Source: Actinomycetes bacterium (GTDB taxonomy: Bacteria > Actinomycetota > Actinomycetes > Actinomycetales > Microbacteriaceae). From it: a DNA stretch of 9,680 nucleotides. Below the pieces are notes generated by a model. The model ran no database searches. It was given only the letters and a program-made list of their open reading frames with translations, and was not told the origin of the DNA. Positions 4,670 through 9,680 of this stretch are shown in pieces; the stretch's first letter is position 1; each line of letters opens with the position of its first letter. The stretch covers positions 1-9,680 of the forward strand of contig JAEYVF010000121.1 in assembly GCA_023432005.1 (NCBI GenBank), read 5' to 3'. The position numbers and the translations under genes are program-made.

Positions 4670-7125
4670 TGACTCCACCCGAGAAGACCTCCGTGACCCC
4701 TGCCGGCGGCGAGCGAATCGAAGACGTCGACGTCTCGACCGAGATGCAGGGCTCGTTCCTGGAGTACGCGTACTCCGTCATCTACTCGCGCGCGCTCCCC
4801 GACGCCCGCGACGGGCTCAAGCCCGTGCAGCGCCGCATCCTCTTCCAGATGAACGAGATGGGCCTGCGGCCGGATCGCGGGCACGTGAAGTCCGCGCGCG
4901 TGGTGGGCGACGTCATGGGCCGCCTGCACCCGCACGGCGACACCGCGATCTACGACGCGCTCGTGCGCCTCGCGCAGGACTTCACGATGCGCGTGCCGCT
5001 CGTCGACGGGCACGGCAACTTCGGCTCGCTCGACGACGGCCCCGCTGCCCCCCGCTATACCGAGGCGCGCATGCAGGCCGCGGCGCTCGCACTCGTCGAG
5101 TCGCTCGACGAGGACGTCGTCGACTTCGTGCCGAACTACGACAACCAGCTCACGCAGCCCGCCGTGCTGCCCGCCGCGTTCCCCAACCTGCTCGTCAACG
5201 GCGCGAGCGGCATCGCGGTCGGCATGGCGACCAACATGGCTCCGCACAACCTCATCGAGGTGGCGGGCGCCGCCCGGCACCTGCTCGAGAACCCCGACGC
5301 GACGCTCGAGGACCTCATGGCGTACGTGCCGGGCCCCGACCTCCCCACGGGCGGCACGATCGTCGGTCTCGACGGCATCCGCGACGCCTACGCGACCGGA
5401 CGCGGCTCCTTCAAGACGCGCGCGAAGGTCTCGATCGAGCAGATCTCGGCGCGCCGCACGGGACTCGTCGTGACGGAGCTCCCCTACCTCGTCGGGCCCG
5501 AGAAGGTCATCGAGAAGATCAAGGACGGGGTGGGCTCCAAGAAGATCACGGGGATCGCCGACGTCACCGATCTCACCGACCGCAAGAACGGCCTGCGCCT
5601 CGTCATCGGGATCAAGACCGGGTTCTCGCCGGAGGCCGTGCTCGACCAGCTCTACCGCCTCACCCCGCTCGAGGACGGATTCGCGATCAACAACGTCGCG
5701 CTCGTCGACGGGCGTCCGCAGACACTCGGACTGCGAGAGCTGCTGCGCGTCTACCTCGACCATCGCATCCAGGTCGTCACGCGCCGCTCGCAGTACCGGC
5801 TCGCGCGTCGCCAGGAGCGGCTCCACCTCGTCGAGGGGCTGCTCATCGCGATCCTCGATATCGACGAGGTCATCCAGGTCGTCCGCGGGAGCGACGACAC
5901 CGCGCAGGCGCGCGCCCGCCTCATCGACGTCTTCGACCTGTCGACGCTGCAGGCCGACTACATCCTCGAGCTCCAGCTGCGCCGCCTGACGAAGTTCAGC
6001 CGCATCGAGCTCGAGACCGAGCGCGACAAGCTCCGCGCCGAGATCGCCGAGCTCGAGGGCCTCCTCTCCGACCCGGCGCGCATCCGCACCCAGGTGGGCG
6101 TCGAGCTCGACGAGGTCGCCGAGCGCTTCGGTACCCCGCGGCGCACCCTCCTCACCGAGGCGGGTGCACAGGTCAAGGCGACCGCCGCATCCCGCAAGGC
6201 CGGCGCCGTATCGCTCGAGATCCCGGATGCGCCCACCCTCGTCATGCTGTCGACGACGGGCCGCGCGGTCCGCGTCGACCTCGCGGAGGGCGTCGAGGGG
6301 CCGACGGCGCCGACGCGCCGCTCGAAGCACGATGCGATCCTGTCGAGCGTGCGCGGGACGACCCGCGGCGAGCTCGGCGCCGTCACCTCGAGCGGCCGCC
6401 TCATCCGCTTCACGCCCGTCGACCTCCCGTCGGTGCCGGCGAACTCCGTGCAGCTCGCCGCCGGCGCCCGCATCAACGACTACCTCGGGATCGACAAGAG
6501 GGAACGCGTGCTCGGCCTCGTGTCGCTCGATTCCGAGGATCCCATCGCGCTCGGCACGCGCCAGGGTGTCGTGAAGCGCGTCGCGCCGGGCGGCTACCCC
6601 AGCCGTCCCGACTTCGAGGTCATCTCGCTCAAGCCCGGCGACGAGGTCGTGGGCGTCGCCCACGCGGCCGATGGCGCCGAGCTCGTGTTCGTCGCCTCCG
6701 ACGCGCAGCTGCTGCACTTCCCCGCCTCGCAGGTGCGGCCCCAGGGCACGGCCGCGGGCGGCATGGCCGGCATCAACCTCTCGGCGAAGGCCACGGCGAT
6801 CTTCTTCGGCGCCGTCGACCCCGCGGATGCCGTCGTGGTCACGATCTCGACGCCGACCGAGACGCTTCCCGGCACCGACCCGGGGCGCGGCAAGGTGTCC
6901 CTGTTCGCCGAGTTCCCCGGCAAGGGGCGCGCGACGGGCGGCGTGCGGTCGCACAGCTTCCTCAAGGGCGAGAGCGCCCTCGCGCTCGCCTGGGTGGGGC
7001 CGGCGCCCGCGCTCGCCGTCGCGTCCGACGGAGCCCCGCGCATCCTGCCGGAGGCGGGCGCGAAGCGCGACGCGTCGGGAAACCCGCTCGAGGCGGTCGT
7101 GGGTTCGATCGGGCGCTCGCTCTAG
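4669..7125 (+). CDS. parC: DNA topoisomerase IV subunit A (ParC; second GyrA-type subunit)
   Basis: Encodes 818 residues, the DNA-cleaving subunit that with ParE unlinks replicated chromosomes. The winged-helix breakage domain has the catalytic Tyr130 (PRYTEARM). The quinolone-resistance region is HPHGDTAIYD (87-96), with Thr92 and Asp96 at the positions of E. coli GyrA Ser83 and Asp87. Tower and coiled-coil segments follow to about 470, including LQLRRLTKFSRIELETE (432-448). From about 495 a C-terminal beta-pinwheel contains GRLIRF, DYLGIDKRERVLGLV and TRQGVVKR blades. I find no canonical GyrA box (QRRGGKG), which argues for decatenase rather than gyrase. Context (sepH, dut, convergent parE) also favours ParC, though automated annotation may call it gyrase A. 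Confidence 0.9.
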   Translation: MTPPEKTSVTPAGGERIEDVDVSTEMQGSFLEYAYSVIYSRALPDARDGLKPVQRRILFQMNEMGLRPDRGHVKSARVVGDVMGRLHPHGDTAIYDALVRLAQDFTMRVPLVDGHGNFGSLDDGPAAPRYTEARMQAAALALVESLDEDVVDFVPNYDNQLTQPAVLPAAFPNLLVNGASGIAVGMATNMAPHNLIEVAGAARHLLENPDATLEDLMAYVPGPDLPTGGTIVGLDGIRDAYATGRGSFKTRAKVSIEQISARRTGLVVTELPYLVGPEKVIEKIKDGVGSKKITGIADVTDLTDRKNGLRLVIGIKTGFSPEAVLDQLYRLTPLEDGFAINNVALVDGRPQTLGLRELLRVYLDHRIQVVTRRSQYRLARRQERLHLVEGLLIAILDIDEVIQVVRGSDDTAQARARLIDVFDLSTLQADYILELQLRRLTKFSRIELETERDKLRAEIAELEGLLSDPARIRTQVGVELDEVAERFGTPRRTLLTEAGAQVKATAASRKAGAVSLEIPDAPTLVMLSTTGRAVRVDLAEGVEGPTAPTRRSKHDAILSSVRGTTRGELGAVTSSGRLIRFTPVDLPSVPANSVQLAAGARINDYLGIDKRERVLGLVSLDSEDPIALGTRQGVVKRVAPGGYPSRPDFEVISLKPGDEVVGVAHAADGAELVFVASDAQLLHFPASQVRPQGTAAGGMAGINLSAKATAIFFGAVDPADAVVVTISTPTETLPGTDPGRGKVSLFAEFPGKGRATGGVRSHSFLKGESALALAWVGPAPALAVASDGAPRILPEAGAKRDASGNPLEAVVGSIGRSL

Positions 7126-7127
7126 CC

Positions 7128-9200
<2,073 letters not shown>

Positions 9201-9206
9201 CGCACG

Positions 9207-9212
9207 AGCCTA
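9207..9212 (-). promoter_or_regulatory. predicted -10 box for parE (leaderless)
   Basis: On the minus strand TAGGCT fits TANNNT and is followed by six bases (CGTGCG) and then GTG 9200. This is the same geometry as at dut (TATCGT, CGTGGG, GTG). It supports a leaderless mRNA and the GTG start. A -35 element is not evident. Confidence 0.5.
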
Positions 9213-9259
9213 ACCGCGCCCGACGACGCCGCACCGGAGGCTCACGGCGGTCCCGCTGC

Positions 9260-9680
9260 TCAGCCCCCGAACTGCTGCACCCAGTAGATCGTGCCGGATG
9301 CGCCGGTCGCCGAGCACGCCCCCATCGATGTGAAGGCGCCGTTCAGGATGTTCGCTCGGTGTCCCGTCGAGTTCATCCATCCGTTCACCACCGCCGAGGC
9401 GCTTCCGTAGCCGGAGGCGACGTTCTCGCCCCACGTGCGGAACCCGCCGGGGAAGCCGCTGTGCGAGAGCCCGTTGTCGCTCGCCGCGAGCTGAGCGGCC
9501 CACGAGCACGAGTAGGACGCGAGGGTGCCGCTCCATCCGAGCGCCCCGACGCCGTACGCGGCGCGCTGTGAGTTCGTCGCCGACAGCACGGCGTTGCTCG
9601 CGCCGCCACCGCCTCCGCCGCGTGCCCGCTTCGCGGCTGCGGCGGCAGCCGCAGCGGCGGCGGCCTGCTCGGCCGCGATG
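9260..9680 (-). CDS. CAP (SCP/PR-1) domain protein, C-terminal part
   Basis: A leftward frame is open at the right edge and ends in TGA at 9260; 139 residues are visible. The first 26 are low-complexity: IAAEQ, eleven Ala, KRAR and six Gly, probably the end of an Ala-rich helix and a flexible hinge. The rest is a compact CAP domain: NSQRAAYGVGAL opening, LSHSG (family His), TWGENVA (family Glu), GWMNSTGHRANIL (second His) and the ending YWVQQFGG. Two Cys (SCSWAA and GACSAT) could form a disulfide, fitting an exported protein, but the N-terminus that would show a signal is outside the window. Bacterial CAP proteins are mostly extracytoplasmic and their biochemical role is largely unknown. The GTG at 9589 is internal, not the start. 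Confidence 0.85.
   Translation of the reverse strand, partial: IAAEQAAAAAAAAAAAKRARGGGGGGASNAVLSATNSQRAAYGVGALGWSGTLASYSCSWAAQLAASDNGLSHSGFPGGFRTWGENVASGYGSASAVVNGWMNSTGHRANILNGAFTSMGACSATGASGTIYWVQQFGG

Noticed and set aside
9227..9249. Possible hairpin CGCCG/CGGCG between parE and the CAP gene
   Set aside because: The stem is only 5 bp with a 13-base loop and no T-run, so it cannot be called a terminator. The 9201-9259 gap otherwise holds only the parE -10 box.

Overview
The window looks like chromosomal core DNA of a high-GC actinobacterium, most likely a member of Microbacteriaceae (order Micrococcales). Reasons: very high GC, nearly every third codon position is G or C, and it carries actinobacteria-specific families (DUF3159, DUF3710, DUF3093, DUF4193 and the FtsZ regulator SepH) beside dut and a second type II topoisomerase pair. 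I see no mobile element, CRISPR array, tRNA or rRNA. I do not find an undescribed defence or metabolic system. The points of interest are the regulatory layout and several conserved genes of unknown function.

Layout. Positions 1-1530 hold a leftward, translationally coupled operon: dut (dUTPase), a DUF3710 gene and a DUF3159 membrane-protein gene that runs off the left edge. Divergent from it is a small DUF3093 membrane protein (1564-2001, +). Its stop codon overlaps the stop of a leftward DUF4193 zinc-ribbon gene (1998-2288). A 207-base divergent region (2289-2495) separates DUF4193 from sepH (2496-3545, +). It carries a very good match to a SigR/SigH-type (thiol-oxidative-stress ECF sigma) promoter pointing at DUF4193. 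sepH ends one base from the end of a leftward alkaline-phosphatase-superfamily gene (3547-4656). That gene starts 12 bases from divergent parC (4669-7125, +), and parC ends two bases from the end of leftward parE (7128-9200). The right edge (9260-9680) is the C-terminal part of a leftward gene for a probably secreted CAP-domain protein with an Ala/Gly-rich hinge.

Function. The genes serve nucleotide-pool hygiene (Dut), septum placement (SepH) and chromosome decatenation (ParC and ParE form topoisomerase IV), together with conserved actinobacterial proteins of unknown role. From dut to parE, seven consecutive genes alternate strand, with convergent ends overlapping or touching and with very short divergent gaps. 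Several start codons sit 6-7 bases after a TANNNT -10 box, as expected for leaderless mRNAs, which are common in actinobacteria. Neighbouring transcription units must therefore overlap or interfere.
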